Positions 38,752-48,808 are shown, numbered from the stretch's first letter. The stretch: 64,000 nucleotides of DNA from Periweissella fabaria (GCF_918814575.1 NZ_CAKKNS010000001.1:1-64000); one strand, 5' to 3'. Numbers and translations are program-made. Notes: generated by a model not told the origin, from the letters alone.

Positions 38752-39678
38752 ATGGTCGTACGTTTAGGTTCACACGTTGGAATGAGTGGTAAGGAAATGC
38801 TACTAGGGTCTGCCAAAGAAGCAGCGAGCTACAATGCCAATACATTTATGATTTACACTGGGGCACCACAAAATACGCGCCGTAAAGATGTCAGCGAGAT
38901 GAACATTCCGGCCGGTCACGCTTTTATGGCCGAACATGATTTAGCGGAAATAGTGGTCCATGCACCATATATTATCAATCTAGGGAATACAATTGCACCT
39001 GAAAAGTTTGCTTTTGGTGTAGAGTTTCTTAAAGCGGAAGTACAACGTGCGGAAGCCTTGGGTGCCTTACAAATGACTTTACATCCAGGAGCCCACGTTG
39101 GGGCTGGTGCTGAAGCTGCAATTGCGTCGATTGCCAAGGGGTTAAATGAGGTGATTACACCTGACCAAAAAATTAGTATTGCTATTGAAACAATGGCCGG
39201 TAAAGGGACTGAAGTTGGGCGTACGTTTGAAGAAATTGCGGCGATTTTAGATAAGATTACTTACAATGAAAAAGTTAGCGTCACAATGGATACTTGTCAC
39301 ATTCATGATGCTGGGTACAATGTCCGTGAAGACTTTGATGGCGTGTTAAATGAATTTGATAAAATTGTTGGTTTAGATAAATTAGGCGTAATGCATGTGA
39401 ATGATTCTAAAAACCCACAAGGTGCACATAAGGATCGCCATGAAAACATTGGCTTTGGGTACATTGGTTATCAAGCCTTACATGATGTAGTCTTCCATCC
39501 ACAATTAGAACACATAAGTAAAATTATGGAAACGCCATATGTTGGTGAAGATAAAAAAACGGCCGTAGCACCATACAAAGCAGAAATTGCAATGTTACGG
39601 GCGGGTGAATTTGACCGTCAATTACGGGAAAAGTTAGTGGCAGGTTGGCAAGAAGGCCCACTTGTAACGGAACTTTAA
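38752..39678 (+). CDS. nfo: Endonuclease IV (AP endonuclease)
   Basis: 308 residues from the ATG at 38752, with RBS AGGTGG at 38741-38746; a GTG at 38743 is the alternative. A TIM-barrel with three-zinc-site motifs: [33 protein letters not shown] and [20 protein letters not shown]. It cuts the backbone 5' of abasic sites in base-excision repair. A promoter with TATAAT near 38710-38715 precedes it. Confidence 0.94.
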   Translation: MVVRLGSHVGMSGKEMLLGSAKEAASYNANTFMIYTGAPQNTRRKDVSEMNIPAGHAFMAEHDLAEIVVHAPYIINLGNTIAPEKFAFGVEFLKAEVQRAEALGALQMTLHPGAHVGAGAEAAIASIAKGLNEVITPDQKISIAIETMAGKGTEVGRTFEEIAAILDKITYNEKVSVTMDTCHIHDAGYNVREDFDGVLNEFDKIVGLDKLGVMHVNDSKNPQGAHKDRHENIGFGYIGYQALHDVVFHPQLEHISKIMETPYVGEDKKTAVAPYKAEIAMLRAGEFDRQLREKLVAGWQEGPLVTEL

Positions 39679-39696
39679 AATAATTGTTTTTTTGAA

Positions 39697-39725
39697 TTGA
39701 CTTGAACTTCGTTATTTGCGATAAT
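39697..39725 (+). promoter_or_regulatory. Promoter of rpsU
   Basis: TTGACT at 39697-39702, 17-bp spacer, GATAAT at 39720-39725. Confidence 0.78.
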
Positions 39726-39744
39726 GGTAATCGAGCATTTGGAA

Positions 39745-39774
39745 CTTAGGTTATGGATGTTACATATAACTGAG
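39745..39774 (+). promoter_or_regulatory. Hairpin in the rpsU 5' leader
   Basis: CTTAG(G)TTAT and ATAACTGAG pair over nine base pairs with one bulged G, loop GGATGTTACAT. It ends directly before the RBS GAGGGGGTG and could affect rpsU translation. This is inference from sequence only. Confidence 0.45.
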
Positions 39775-39788
39775 AGGGGGTGTATTTC

Positions 39789-39977
39789 ATGGCAAAGACA
39801 GTCGTTCGTAAAAACGAATCTCTTGATGATGCACTTCGTCGTTTCAAGCGTGGCGTTTCTAAGGATGGTACTTTACAAGAATACCGTAAGCGTGAATTCT
39901 ACGAAAAGCCATCTGTTAAGAAGAAGCTTAAGTCAGAAGCAGCTCGTAAGCGTAAAAACAAGAAGAGCCGTTTCTAA
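39789..39977 (+). CDS. rpsU: 30S ribosomal protein S21
   Basis: 62 residues from the ATG at 39789, with [36 protein letters not shown] and the strongly basic C-terminus [19 protein letters not shown] are typical S21. It promotes base-pairing of the 16S 3' end with messages. The upstream in-frame ATG at 39780 lies inside the RBS region and is not the start. Confidence 0.95.
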   Translation: MAKTVVRKNESLDDALRRFKRGVSKDGTLQEYRKREFYEKPSVKKKLKSEAARKRKNKKSRF

Positions 39978-40036
39978 TAGAGCTATCTATTAATAGGAAG
40001 TGTACGCTGCGTCGAAAGACAAAGAACACTAAAACA

Positions 40037-40077
40037 GAGAAGGAAGAGTCTAATTTATTAGGGTCTTCCTTTTTTGT
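40037..40077 (+). terminator. Terminator after rpsU
   Basis: AGGAAGA and TCTTCCT enclose a long loop and a T run follows. Confidence 0.82.
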
Positions 40078-40097
40078 ATGCTTAATAATTCAATTGC

Positions 40098-40126
40098 TTG
40101 TAAAAGTGGACTAAATAAGCTATGAT
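40098..40126 (+). promoter_or_regulatory. Promoter of the 106-residue unknown gene
   Basis: TTGTAA at 40098-40103, 17-bp spacer, TATGAT at 40121-40126. A second overlapping -10, TATAAT, lies at 40126-40131. Transcription should start near 40133-40138. Confidence 0.65.
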
Positions 40127-40162
40127 ATAATGATAGATTTTTATGAAAGTGAGTTAAATGCC

Positions 40163-40483
40163 ATGTTAAAACAAACAAAAAACTGGTTGCGGAAACATGA
40201 TTTCGAATATCATCAAGACTTCATTCGTCCCTTAATGGGAACTGAACGCACATTTGTGTTGAAGTTTGGCCGAGACAGCAAGAAAAACTCGCGGGTAATT
40301 GTAAAATACCGATACACATTTTTTGGCAAGTTAAAAATTACTGAATTAGATTTGCACATTCACGGTCAACACAACCCGCGCGTTTTTGCTAGCGAAGCGG
40401 ATTTTATCGAATATCTTGAGCAACATTTAGACAAAATTAAATTAGATGCTTACAAGCACCCAGAACGCTTGGAAGCAGAATAG
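40163..40483 (+). CDS. Hypothetical cytoplasmic protein
   Basis: 106 residues from the ATG at 40163. The longer ORF from 40130 would begin within the -10 element of its own promoter, so that start is unlikely. The sequence is basic in the first half, with FVLKFGRDSKKNSRVIVKYRYTFFGKLKITELDLHIHG suggesting an antiparallel beta sheet, then FIEYLEQHLDKI as a helix. No signal or membrane segment. I do not recognise a family. It stands between rpsU and a transporter, each with its own terminator. Confidence 0.7.
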   Translation: MLKQTKNWLRKHDFEYHQDFIRPLMGTERTFVLKFGRDSKKNSRVIVKYRYTFFGKLKITELDLHIHGQHNPRVFASEADFIEYLEQHLDKIKLDAYKHPERLEAE

Positions 40484-40510
40484 TTAAAGTAAGTTATAAA
40501 CATACGCTTA

Positions 40511-40545
40511 AAGCGTCCGAGAAATATTTCTTGGACGTTTTTTGT
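40511..40545 (+). terminator. Terminator after the 106-residue gene
   Basis: CGTCCGAGAAAT and ATTTCTTGGACG pair with one G-T wobble and a T run follows. Confidence 0.88.
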
Positions 40546-40647
40546 TGCGCAAAGATATTAAAATAATGGAAGTTCTTTTTGCTTTTTTATATAAAAAGAT
40601 TATAGTTGAAGTAGTAAAATTCTATCTTGGGAAAGTAGGCTTGATTG

Positions 40648-41604
40648 ATGATTTTTTTGTTTATGTTATTTGGGGTATTAGCAGGAATTGTTTTGGCCAA
40701 TCAAAATCCTGTTAATGCCTATTTACGGGTTTTTGTAGTTTCACCATATGTTGCATCGTTGATTTCATTTTCAATTGGAACGATTTACATGGGGGTTGTA
40801 ACAGTGGCAACTGGCCGGTCTCTTTTACCAACAGGAGCTGAAATTACTAGTAATCCATGGTGGTTATGGCTAGGTGGAGTCATTGCGGCAATTTATTTAA
40901 CATCAAATATTTTGTTGTTTCCCAAACTTGGAGCGGTGCAAACCGTTATTTTGCCAATTTTAGGCCAAGTTTTAATGGGAACAGTGATTGATTCCTTTGG
41001 TTTATTTGGTGCCAAGCATATTCCCATTACCGGTATGCGTTTATTTGGGGTAGTAATCTTATTACTTGGTATGTTTGTCGCCGTGGTCTTAGCTAATCGG
41101 ACGAAAGCAGAACAAATATATAAAGACGAACTTGAAAAACAAGATTCTACAACGGCCCTTACTATCTGGCGAATTTGGGGTGTTTTAGTGGGGATGTTAT
41201 CAGCTATCCAACAAGCAATTAACGGACGTTTAGGGACGGTCGTGCATAGTCCGGTCCAAGCAACGTTTATTTCATTTCTAATTTCGTGGTTTGTAATTTT
41301 AATTGTTACGTTAGTTGTTCATCATACGGTACATATTCCAATAACCGCCTTTAAGCAAATGCCTAAGTGGGGCTGGATTGGTGGGGTTTTAGGGGCAACA
41401 TTTGTCCTGATGACCGTTATTTTAGTGCCAATTATTGGTGCAGGATTAACGGTTACAACCTCATTAATTGGTCAGATTTTTGGATCAGTCTTAGTAACGC
41501 AACTAGGTTTGTGGCGGTCAATTAAAAGCCCGGTCAAACGGCTACAAGTGATCGGTATTCTTATTATGTTAATGGGTGTATTGATCATTAAAGGTATTGT
41601 GTAA
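40648..41604 (+). CDS. DMT-superfamily transporter, duplicated DUF606/YdcZ type
   Basis: 318 residues and about ten transmembrane helices arranged as two homologous halves (about 1-145 and 170-318), each ending in a conserved GxxLLxxGM(F/L)(V/I) segment. It fits the DMT_YdcZ family, which usually has one such half per protein, so this is a fused duplicate. The substrate is unknown. Start at ATG 40648, preceded by GGGAAAGTAGG. Confidence 0.82.
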   Translation: MIFLFMLFGVLAGIVLANQNPVNAYLRVFVVSPYVASLISFSIGTIYMGVVTVATGRSLLPTGAEITSNPWWLWLGGVIAAIYLTSNILLFPKLGAVQTVILPILGQVLMGTVIDSFGLFGAKHIPITGMRLFGVVILLLGMFVAVVLANRTKAEQIYKDELEKQDSTTALTIWRIWGVLVGMLSAIQQAINGRLGTVVHSPVQATFISFLISWFVILIVTLVVHHTVHIPITAFKQMPKWGWIGGVLGATFVLMTVILVPIIGAGLTVTTSLIGQIFGSVLVTQLGLWRSIKSPVKRLQVIGILIMLMGVLIIKGIV

Positions 41605-41614
41605 TTGATAAAAA

Positions 41615-41653
41615 TAAAAGTCTGGAAGAATTGTCTTCCAGACTTTTATTTTT
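41615..41653 (+). terminator. Terminator between the DMT transporter and the convergent 86-residue gene
   Basis: AAAAGTCTGGAAGA and TCTTCCAGACTTTT with A and T flanks; works in both directions. Confidence 0.93.
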
Positions 41654-41664
41654 ATTAGCCATTA

Positions 41665-41925
41665 TTATTTTAAAAACGGCGCTAAGTTATTACGTAACTC
41701 TGATGACGTGACGGCTGCAAAGGGCGCTTGCGGATGTGTTTTTTTGAAAATTTTAATAAATGGTTTTTCAAATGGCACCCAGTCAAGTTTAGGTAATGCA
41801 GTTAGCGGTGTTAATTCATCAACGGTTAGGCCGTGATGGAGTAAGATTAAAGCTAAACGCGTTTCTAATGATAATTGGCTATCTTGGACCAAGTGTGATA
41901 AGTCAGCTAAATCAAAATTTAACAT
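41665..41925 (-). CDS. Small hypothetical protein cotranscribed with yitT-type gene
   Basis: 86 residues, predicted largely helical. LETRLALILLHHGLTVDELTPLTALP could be a helix-turn-helix-like arrangement, but the match is weak. It starts eight bases after the stop of the upstream YitT gene and ends near the shared terminator, so the two form an operon. A spaced RBS (AAGGAG on the minus strand, near 41930) supports the start. I do not recognise a family. Confidence 0.7.
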   Translation of the reverse strand: MLNFDLADLSHLVQDSQLSLETRLALILLHHGLTVDELTPLTALPKLDWVPFEKPFIKIFKKTHPQAPFAAVTSSELRNNLAPFLK

Positions 41926-41933
41926 GGTACTCC

Positions 41934-42839
41934 TTACCGGTTTGAATTATTGGGTTTAACTTTTGGAATTAAGGGCTTACGTGGGCGATTATATGTGAAA
42001 CCTTCACCGAGGGTTTCTTGGACATTAAGAATCGTTGTAAACGCGCGTTGGTCAATGCGGGCAATTAATTGCCGTAGTTGATGTAATTCACCTGGTGAAA
42101 CAACAACATAGACAGTTAAGCGTGGTTCACGAGTATATGATCCTTCAGTATTGAAATAACTAGCACCACGATTCATTTCGCTGTACACTGCACTGACGAT
42201 TTCTTCAGGTTTGTCAGTCATAATTAGGACCCCACGAGCGGCATAAGCTCCTTCTTGGGTAATTGTGACAATTCGTGAGTAGACATATGATGCCAGAATG
42301 GTATACATCATGTGGAGGATGTCGATGTAAACCAATGAAACAAGCATGACAGTAATATCAAGTAAAAGCAGGCTTTTTCCCATTGGTATCCCGTATTTTT
42401 TTTCAAAGATACGTGCAATCACATCTGTTCCGCCAGTTGTACCACCGAAGCGATATACAATTCCAAGACCTGCTCCGGCAATTACCCCAGCGATAATCCC
42501 TGAGATGAACATATCGTGGTGTAAATTGAGTTGGAAGGGAAATGTTTGCCAGATATAAATCCAAAATGATAACGCAAAAATGCCGTATAAAGTATAAACC
42601 AATGATTTACGACCTAAAATTCGCCACCCAATCAAAACTAAAGGAATATTTAAAACTAATGTTGCAATTGCCGGATCAAATCCGGTGAGGGCCCGCAAGA
42701 TCAAAGTGATCCCTGTGACACCACCTTCAGCTAAGCTATTTGGGATGTTAATGTTAACCAATCCCCAGGCATAAATTGCAGTCCCAATGGTAAACATGAT
42801 TAAGTCAAGTGGCCGAATTTTTTCATTTTCTTGGACCAT
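41934..42839 (-). CDS. YitT family membrane protein
   Basis: 301 residues. Transmembrane helices lie in about 10-190, with the family motifs NINIPNSLAEGGVTGITL and FGGTTGGTDVIARI. A C-terminal DUF2179 domain (about 200-285) is present. It is the second YitT paralogue here, on the opposite strand to 37765-38643, and the two are clearly divergent. RBS AGGAGGC lies upstream on the minus strand. It probably forms a two-gene unit with the 86-residue gene. Confidence 0.88.
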   Translation of the reverse strand: MVQENEKIRPLDLIMFTIGTAIYAWGLVNINIPNSLAEGGVTGITLILRALTGFDPAIATLVLNIPLVLIGWRILGRKSLVYTLYGIFALSFWIYIWQTFPFQLNLHHDMFISGIIAGVIAGAGLGIVYRFGGTTGGTDVIARIFEKKYGIPMGKSLLLLDITVMLVSLVYIDILHMMYTILASYVYSRIVTITQEGAYAARGVLIMTDKPEEIVSAVYSEMNRGASYFNTEGSYTREPRLTVYVVVSPGELHQLRQLIARIDQRAFTTILNVQETLGEGFTYNRPRKPLIPKVKPNNSNR

Positions 42840-43029
42840 TGAATGCCTCCTAAAATTATTGTTTATCTTTCAATTCTAGCATTTTTACTAATTAAAGTCG
42901 TTAAAATCCACAAACAATATTCTGATATTCAATGTTTCAGTAAATCACGATATTTCGGACGTTTATTTTTATGAATAGAATTGGTATGATATTAAGTAAT
43001 AAAAATGTACATAAAGAATGGAGAATGCA

Positions 43030-44250
43030 GTGAAAATTGCTAATTTACCACAAGAATTTACCGCGGCGTTACCGATTTTAGAAACGATTACTACCGCTGG
43101 CTTTGAAGCTTATTTTGTTGGTGGCAGTGTCCGTGATATGTTATTGGGCAAGGCCATTCATGATGTCGATATTGCTACGAGTGCGTATCCATCAGAAATT
43201 AAAGCATTATTTAATAAGACGGTTGATACCGGCATTGAACATGGGACGGTTATGATTTTAGACCATGGGAATGGCTATGAAACAACCACTTTCCGAACAG
43301 AAACAGGGTATACCGATTTTCGTCGACCAGATTCCGTTAATTTTGTGCGAGATTTAGCCGAAGATTTAAAGCGCCGAGATTTTACTATTAATGCCTTAGC
43401 GATGCGTGCCGATGGTGAGATTGTTGATTTATTTAATGGGTTAGAAGATTTGGATAACCATATTATACGCGCGGTTGGCGATCCGGTTGAGCGCTTCCAT
43501 GAAGATGCCTTACGAATGATGCGAGCGTTACGCTTTAGCGCCCAATTAGGCTTTGTTATTGAAGATACAACAAACACAGCAATGCAAGCAGAAGCCCATT
43601 TATTAGTTAATATTGCCGTTGAACGGATCAATGTTGAATTAAGTAAATTAATGCTTGGTAAAGCAGCGGGTGAAGGGTTGCTAGGTTTTGCGCAAAGTGG
43701 TTTGTTTAATTATGTGCCCAATATTGATATGGGCCGAGAGTTAGATATTGTCGCTGCGGGATTGAAACTACAAGGACAAACGCTAAGTGATGATGCCACG
43801 GCGTGGACGTATTTAATTGATCAACTTGGATTAAGTGAAGGGGATGCCGCAGGTTTTCTAAAAGCATGGAAACACAGCAATGACTTTAGTAAACAGGTTA
43901 AAACGGCTTATCACTTTATTCAGTTATACCGCCAACAAACAACCATCACAGCGTGGGAATTGTATCAAGTCGGTACAGCTTTACCGATTGCAATCGCTGT
44001 TTTGAAATTAAACTTCAGTTCATTTGATGGAGATAAATATTTGACGGCTTATCATAGTCTAGCAATTACTAATAAGCGGCAATTAGCCATTGATGGCCAA
44101 CAATTAATTGCAACAGGTGTTGTGAAACCGGGTCCGAAGATGGGGAAAATATTAGCTGATATCGAACATGCGGTTGTGATTGGTAAATTAAAAAATCATT
44201 TATCAGATTTACTCGCATACGCCGAAATGCTGCAAAGTAAGGGAGAATAA
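43030..44250 (+). CDS. cca: CCA-adding enzyme (tRNA nucleotidyltransferase)
   Basis: 406 residues from the GTG at 43030, which has RBS GGAGA at 43020-43024; the ATG at 43018 lacks an RBS and overlaps it. Class II nucleotidyltransferase motifs are FVGGSVRDMLLG, HDVDIATSA (catalytic Asp pair) and EDLKRRDFTINALAMR. It adds CCA to tRNA 3' ends; this is needed for the tRNA-Tyr and tRNA-Ser genes here, which do not encode CCA. One base separates it from the next gene. Confidence 0.94.
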   Translation: MKIANLPQEFTAALPILETITTAGFEAYFVGGSVRDMLLGKAIHDVDIATSAYPSEIKALFNKTVDTGIEHGTVMILDHGNGYETTTFRTETGYTDFRRPDSVNFVRDLAEDLKRRDFTINALAMRADGEIVDLFNGLEDLDNHIIRAVGDPVERFHEDALRMMRALRFSAQLGFVIEDTTNTAMQAEAHLLVNIAVERINVELSKLMLGKAAGEGLLGFAQSGLFNYVPNIDMGRELDIVAAGLKLQGQTLSDDATAWTYLIDQLGLSEGDAAGFLKAWKHSNDFSKQVKTAYHFIQLYRQQTTITAWELYQVGTALPIAIAVLKLNFSSFDGDKYLTAYHSLAITNKRQLAIDGQQLIATGVVKPGPKMGKILADIEHAVVIGKLKNHLSDLLAYAEMLQSKGE

Positions 44251-44251
44251 G

Positions 44252-46144
44252 ATGCAACAATTACGAGTTGAAGGCCTTACCAGTGTGTATGGCGAAAAGA
44301 CTTTATTTAAAGATATTTCGTTTTTAATTAATGAAACCGATCGGATTGGCTTAATTGGGGTTAATGGGTCTGGAAAAACCTCATTACTGAATGTAATTGC
44401 CGATTTGAACTCTGCTGATCAAGGTCAAATTATTAAACCTAACGATTATCGGGTAAGTTACTTGAAGCAACAACCAGAACTTGATGAAAGTTTGACCGTC
44501 ATGGAAGCAGCCTTTGCGGGGAGTCAACCTGTCTTTCAAACGATTCGGAACTACGAAGCGGCTTTGAGTGCTTATAGTGCTAATCCTAATGATGAAAAAT
44601 TATTAGCACGTTACACTAAAGCTGAGGATGCCATGAATCAAGAAGATGCTTGGTTAGCCGAAGCTGAAGTTAAGACGATTTTAACGCAATTACACGTACC
44701 AGATTTAAATCAAGTTGTTGGTAAGCTATCTGGGGGACAAAAGAAACGGGTTGGTTTAGCCCAAGTTTTAATTCAAAAGCCCGACTTACTAATCCTTGAT
44801 GAACCGACCAACCACTTGGATTTTGATTCAATCGCATGGCTGGAAAAATATTTAGCCAGTTATAGAGGGGCTGTCTTGACAGTTACCCACGATCGGTATT
44901 TTCTTGATCAAGTAGCAACCCGAATTTTTGAATTGTCATTTGGTGAAATTTACGAATACCAAGGTAACTATGCTGATTTTGTAGCGCAAAAAGCAGAACG
45001 GGTTGCTGCCGCAGTTGTCGCTGATCATAAACAAGAGCAACTCTATCAAAAAGAATTAGCATGGATGAAGACATCAGCCCGTGCCCGTTCAACTAAGCAA
45101 ACCGCTCGTCAAAATGCCTTTGCGGACATTGAGGCTAAACGAAATACCCTACAACTTGATCAAGATGTTGAAGTTAATTTAGGCCAACAACGGTTAGGTA
45201 AAAAAGTTATTACGGTTGAAAATGCTAACTTAGCATTCGGTGATAAGGTTATTTTGCGTGATTTTAACTACTTAATTCAAGCTAACCAACGGATTGGAAT
45301 AACTGGTGCCAATGGAGCTGGTAAATCAACGTTCTTGAATGCATTGGCGCAACGGGTGCCGCTAGATAGTGGGGTTGTTGAAATTGGTGAAACTGTAAAA
45401 TTAGCCTTTTATACACAACAAATGGAACCAATTCCTGAAGATAAGCGCATGATTGCGTATTTGAGTGAAGTTGCTGAAACAATTAAAGATAACGATGGTA
45501 ATGATGTCAGTGTGACTGAATTGTTAGAACAATTTTTATTCCCACGCTTCATGCACGGAACTTTAATTCGTAAGTTATCAGGTGGTGAAAAGCGGCGGCT
45601 CTTCTTGCTTAAGTTATTAATGTCTCGACCAAATGTATTATTCCTAGATGAACCAACTAATGATTTAGATATTGGGACATTAACGGTGTTAGAAGATTAC
45701 TTAGCCAACTTCCAAGGAACCGTAATTACCGTTTCCCACGACCGTTACTTCTTGGATAAAGTTGCCGATAAATTACTTATTTTTGATGGTAATGGTGCCA
45801 TTGAGCAATATACTGGTTTATTTAGTAGTTATTTAGCGAGTCAACTGGCACAGGCACATCCAGCCCCCAAGCATGTTACTAAAGCAGAAAAACAAACAGC
45901 TAAAGCGGATGTTTCAGCACCAGCTAAGAAAAAGATGACCTACAAAGAAAAACAAGAATGGAGCACGATTGAAGCTGATATTGAAAAGTTGGAAAATCAA
46001 CAAGCTGAGATTGAAGCGCAAATGGAAGCCAACGGGGCCGACTTTGGTAAGTTATCAGAATTACAAAGTCAACTTGAAACAACCAGTGCCACATTAGAAA
46101 CCATGATGGAACGTTGGGAATATTTATCAGAATTAGCAAATTAA
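44252..46144 (+). CDS. ABC-F family ATPase, Uup-like
   Basis: 630 residues with two ABC cassettes and no membrane domain. Walker A is GVNGSGKTS (about 36) and GANGAGKST (about 350). The signatures LSGGQKKR and LSGGEKRR and Walker [13 protein letters not shown] and [12 protein letters not shown] are intact. A linker lies between them, and the C-terminal coiled coil (about 560-625) with repeated Glu/Gln is typical of Uup. Such proteins act on the ribosome or branched DNA. It is cotranscribed with cca and thyA. Confidence 0.88.
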   Translation: MQQLRVEGLTSVYGEKTLFKDISFLINETDRIGLIGVNGSGKTSLLNVIADLNSADQGQIIKPNDYRVSYLKQQPELDESLTVMEAAFAGSQPVFQTIRNYEAALSAYSANPNDEKLLARYTKAEDAMNQEDAWLAEAEVKTILTQLHVPDLNQVVGKLSGGQKKRVGLAQVLIQKPDLLILDEPTNHLDFDSIAWLEKYLASYRGAVLTVTHDRYFLDQVATRIFELSFGEIYEYQGNYADFVAQKAERVAAAVVADHKQEQLYQKELAWMKTSARARSTKQTARQNAFADIEAKRNTLQLDQDVEVNLGQQRLGKKVITVENANLAFGDKVILRDFNYLIQANQRIGITGANGAGKSTFLNALAQRVPLDSGVVEIGETVKLAFYTQQMEPIPEDKRMIAYLSEVAETIKDNDGNDVSVTELLEQFLFPRFMHGTLIRKLSGGEKRRLFLLKLLMSRPNVLFLDEPTNDLDIGTLTVLEDYLANFQGTVITVSHDRYFLDKVADKLLIFDGNGAIEQYTGLFSSYLASQLAQAHPAPKHVTKAEKQTAKADVSAPAKKKMTYKEKQEWSTIEADIEKLENQQAEIEAQMEANGADFGKLSELQSQLETTSATLETMMERWEYLSELAN

Positions 46145-46170
46145 ATGGAATAATTGAGGAGAGACTGGGC

Positions 46171-47010
46171 ATGACTAAAGCCGATAAGATTTTTAAACAA
46201 AATATTCGTAATATTTTAGATAATGGGGTGATGTCAGAGCAAGCTCGCCCACATTATAAAGATGGTAAAACGGCTAATAGTAAGTATATTACGGGGGCTT
46301 TTGCTGAATACGATATTAGTAATGGTGAATTACCAATTACAACCCTTCGGCCAATTCCAATTAAAGCAGCAATCAAAGAAATTTTTTGGATTTATCAAGA
46401 TCAAACAAATCGCTTAGATGTCTTGGAAGATAAATACGGTGTTAAATACTGGCGTGATTGGGTAATTGATGATGGCCAAACAATTGGGCAACGTTATGGT
46501 GCCACTGTTCGCAAGCATAATATTATTAATAATTTATTAGATGCTTTGGCTGATAATCCTTGGAATCGCCGTAATATTATTGATTTATGGCAGTACGAAG
46601 ATTTAGCAGCTACCGATGGTTTGAAACCATGTGCTTTTCAAAGTATGTATGATGTGCGGCGAGTAGGGGATGACATTTATCTTGATGCGACTTTGATTCA
46701 ACGGTCAAATGATATGTTAGTGGCGCATCATATTAATGCGATGCAATATGTTGCATTGCAAATGATGATTGCCAAACACTTTGGGTGGAAGGTTGGTAAG
46801 TTCTTTTATTTCATTAACAACTTACACATTTATGACAATCAATTTGAACAGGCTAATGAGCTCTTGCAACGGACACCTAGTGAGGTGGCTCCTAAATTAG
46901 TGTTAAATGTTCCAGATGGGACTAATTTCTTTGATATTAAACCTGAAGACTTTGTACTGGAAGACTATCAACCGGTTAAACCACAATTGAAATTTGAATT
47001 GGCTATTTAA
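46171..47010 (+). CDS. thyA: Thymidylate synthase (short, streptococcal-type)
   Basis: 279 residues from the ATG at 46171, with RBS GAGGAGAG at 46157-46164; the longer ORF from 46114 runs inside the upstream gene. The catalytic Cys is in LKPCAFQS, and [17 protein letters not shown] binds the substrate. It methylates dUMP to dTMP using methylene-tetrahydrofolate. The sequence belongs to the 279-residue type of streptococci rather than the 316-residue Lactobacillus casei type. folA is 15 bases downstream, a functional pairing that regenerates folate. Confidence 0.94.
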   Translation: MTKADKIFKQNIRNILDNGVMSEQARPHYKDGKTANSKYITGAFAEYDISNGELPITTLRPIPIKAAIKEIFWIYQDQTNRLDVLEDKYGVKYWRDWVIDDGQTIGQRYGATVRKHNIINNLLDALADNPWNRRNIIDLWQYEDLAATDGLKPCAFQSMYDVRRVGDDIYLDATLIQRSNDMLVAHHINAMQYVALQMMIAKHFGWKVGKFFYFINNLHIYDNQFEQANELLQRTPSEVAPKLVLNVPDGTNFFDIKPEDFVLEDYQPVKPQLKFELAI

Positions 47011-47025
47011 TTAAGGAGATTATTA

Positions 47026-47520
47026 ATGATAAATATGGTTTGGGCAGAAGCACACGACCACGTAATTGCTAAGGATGGTAATATTCCATGGCGGTTGCCC
47101 GCTGATTTAGCATTTTTTAAGCAAGAAACCATCGGGCATCCAATTGTAATGGGCCGCAATACATTTAAAACATTTAATAATCGGCCCTTACCACAACGAA
47201 CAAATATTGTTTTGACACATGATGAAAATTTTGTTGTACCAGCTGGATTCGTTGTGATGCATTCCGTCGCCGAAGTATTAGCAGCAACTGTGGAGCAAGG
47301 ACTAGATTTATCAGTTATTGGTGGTGTTGCTATTTATGATTCATTTATGCCGTATGCTGATGAGTTAGCAGTAACAGAAGTTGATTTAGCTGTTCCAGGT
47401 GGTGATGCCCAAGTGGCGCCAGTTGATGTAACAACTTGGCAATTAGTTGAAGAACGTGTTGGTATCCTTGATGAACGAAACACAATCCCGCATACTTTTA
47501 AGATTTATCGGCGAAAGTAA
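47026..47520 (+). CDS. folA: Dihydrofolate reductase
   Basis: 164 residues. MVWAEAHDHVIAKDGNIPWRLPADLAFFKQ contains the substrate-binding acidic residue in LPAD, and IVMGRNTFKTF and IGGVAIYDSF bind NADPH. It reduces the dihydrofolate made by ThyA. It is the last gene of the cca-uup-thyA-folA run and ends at the terminator 47547-47583. Confidence 0.94.
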   Translation: MINMVWAEAHDHVIAKDGNIPWRLPADLAFFKQETIGHPIVMGRNTFKTFNNRPLPQRTNIVLTHDENFVVPAGFVVMHSVAEVLAATVEQGLDLSVIGGVAIYDSFMPYADELAVTEVDLAVPGGDAQVAPVDVTTWQLVEERVGILDERNTIPHTFKIYRRK

Positions 47521-47546
47521 AGATTACTAGTTGGTAAATAAAATAG

Positions 47547-47583
47547 CAAAACGCCCTGGAAAATTTATTTTCCAGGGCGTTTT
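47547..47583 (+). terminator. Terminator between folA and the convergent pepQ
   Basis: AAAACGCCCTGGAAAA and TTTTCCAGGGCGTTTT form a perfect stem with symmetric flanks. Confidence 0.94.
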
Positions 47584-47610
47584 GTAGGTTAATAATTATT
47601 TAAAAATTAA

Positions 47611-48714
47611 TTAGTCAATGTAACGAAGTTCTTTAGGTGAGTGCGTAAAGGCATCAGCACCGTTTTCAGTCACTACGACACAATCTTCAATGCGGACACC
47701 AACTTCACCAGGAATGTAAATCCCAGGTTCAATTGAGAAAGTCATCCCAGGTTGTAATTCGAGGTCATTACCTTCCATGATTGATGGATATTCGTGTTCA
47801 CTAGTGCCCATTCCGTGGCCGAGGCGGTGGATGAAGTATTCACCATAACCAGCTTTAGTAATCACATCACGGGCAATTTTATCAAGTTGCGCGGCAGTAA
47901 TTCCGGGTTTAACAGCCGCTTGTGCCGTTAATTGCGCTTCTAAGACAACATTGTGGACTTCAAGGGCTTTAGCGTTAGGTTTGCCAAATGCAAATGTCCG
48001 TGAAGTGTCTGAGATGTAGCCTTGATACAATGTTCCGAGATCAAATAAAACTAATTCATTACGGTGCATTTGAATTTCAGAAGTGGCACCATGAGGGTCA
48101 GCTGCGTGCGCTCCTGCTTGAACTAATGTATCAAAACTCATACCGGAAACGCCGCGAAGTTTAGATTGATATTCTAATTCGGCCGCAACTTGTAATTCTG
48201 TTTTACCTTCAGCAACCGCTTTGAAACCAACTTCCATCGCAAAGTCAGCATCAAGGCCGGCTTTGTGTAACAGTGCAATTTCAGCTGGTGTTTTGATTAA
48301 ACGTATGGCTTGCATGTAAGGGGTCATGTCTAAGTTGAATTGCGCATTTGGGAAGAAAGCATGATTGGCTTCAAACCGTTCAACGGTTAATGTTTGTTTT
48401 TCAATGGCCCAGCTAATGGGATTTGTAATCCGTTCTTTGATGTGTTCGGCAATCATTGCAAAAGGTTGTTCGTGGTCTTGGTACCCGTAAACACCGTATG
48501 GCCAACCAGTTGCTTTGACTACTTCAACTTCTAAAGCAGGGCAGAAAATAAAAGGTTCGGCTTCAGGGAATACGAAGAGCGCTAAAATCCGTTCAATTGG
48601 ATCAGAACCAAAGCCAGTTAAATATTGGATTGATTCAAAGTTAGAAAAGTACGCAACTTCAGCCTTATTTTGACCTAACCAGTCACGAATTTGATTTAAT
48701 TGAGTGTATTCCAT
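47611..48714 (-). CDS. pepQ: Xaa-Pro dipeptidase (prolidase)
   Basis: 367 residues from the ATG at 48712-48714, which has GAGGT just upstream on the minus strand; an ATG at 48726 would place that RBS inside the ORF. The M24 metallopeptidase ligands are in LFDLGTLYQGYISDTSRTF (two Asp), HRLGHGMGTSEH, SIEPGIY and RIEDCVVV. It splits X-Pro dipeptides in the cytoplasm. The divergent pepQ-ccpA pair is classic in lactobacilli and shares the cre at 48795-48808. Confidence 0.94.
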   Translation of the reverse strand: MEYTQLNQIRDWLGQNKAEVAYFSNFESIQYLTGFGSDPIERILALFVFPEAEPFIFCPALEVEVVKATGWPYGVYGYQDHEQPFAMIAEHIKERITNPISWAIEKQTLTVERFEANHAFFPNAQFNLDMTPYMQAIRLIKTPAEIALLHKAGLDADFAMEVGFKAVAEGKTELQVAAELEYQSKLRGVSGMSFDTLVQAGAHAADPHGATSEIQMHRNELVLFDLGTLYQGYISDTSRTFAFGKPNAKALEVHNVVLEAQLTAQAAVKPGITAAQLDKIARDVITKAGYGEYFIHRLGHGMGTSEHEYPSIMEGNDLELQPGMTFSIEPGIYIPGEVGVRIEDCVVVTENGADAFTHSPKELRYID

Positions 48715-48794
48715 GTGAGACCTCATTTCTAGAGTTAATAGTTACTTACAATGATGATAGCACTTCTATGAAAAAATATTAATAAAAATAAAAA

Positions 48795-48808
48795 TGTAAA
48801 CGCTTGCA
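48795..48808 (+). promoter_or_regulatory. cre site between pepQ and ccpA
   Basis: TGTAAACGCTTGCA matches the CcpA operator consensus. It lies 81 bases upstream of pepQ and 106 upstream of ccpA, so it could serve pepQ control and ccpA autoregulation. Confidence 0.82.

Noticed and set aside
37765-42839. Two YitT genes as a recent duplication or composite mobile unit
   Set aside because: The proteins are quite divergent, on opposite strands, with unrelated genes between and no flanking repeats.
46171-47010. Suspected loss of a folate-binding Asp in ThyA (INNLHIYDN where E. coli has GGDTHLY)
   Set aside because: This segment is characteristic of the active streptococcal-type ThyA, as I recall it; not a defect.
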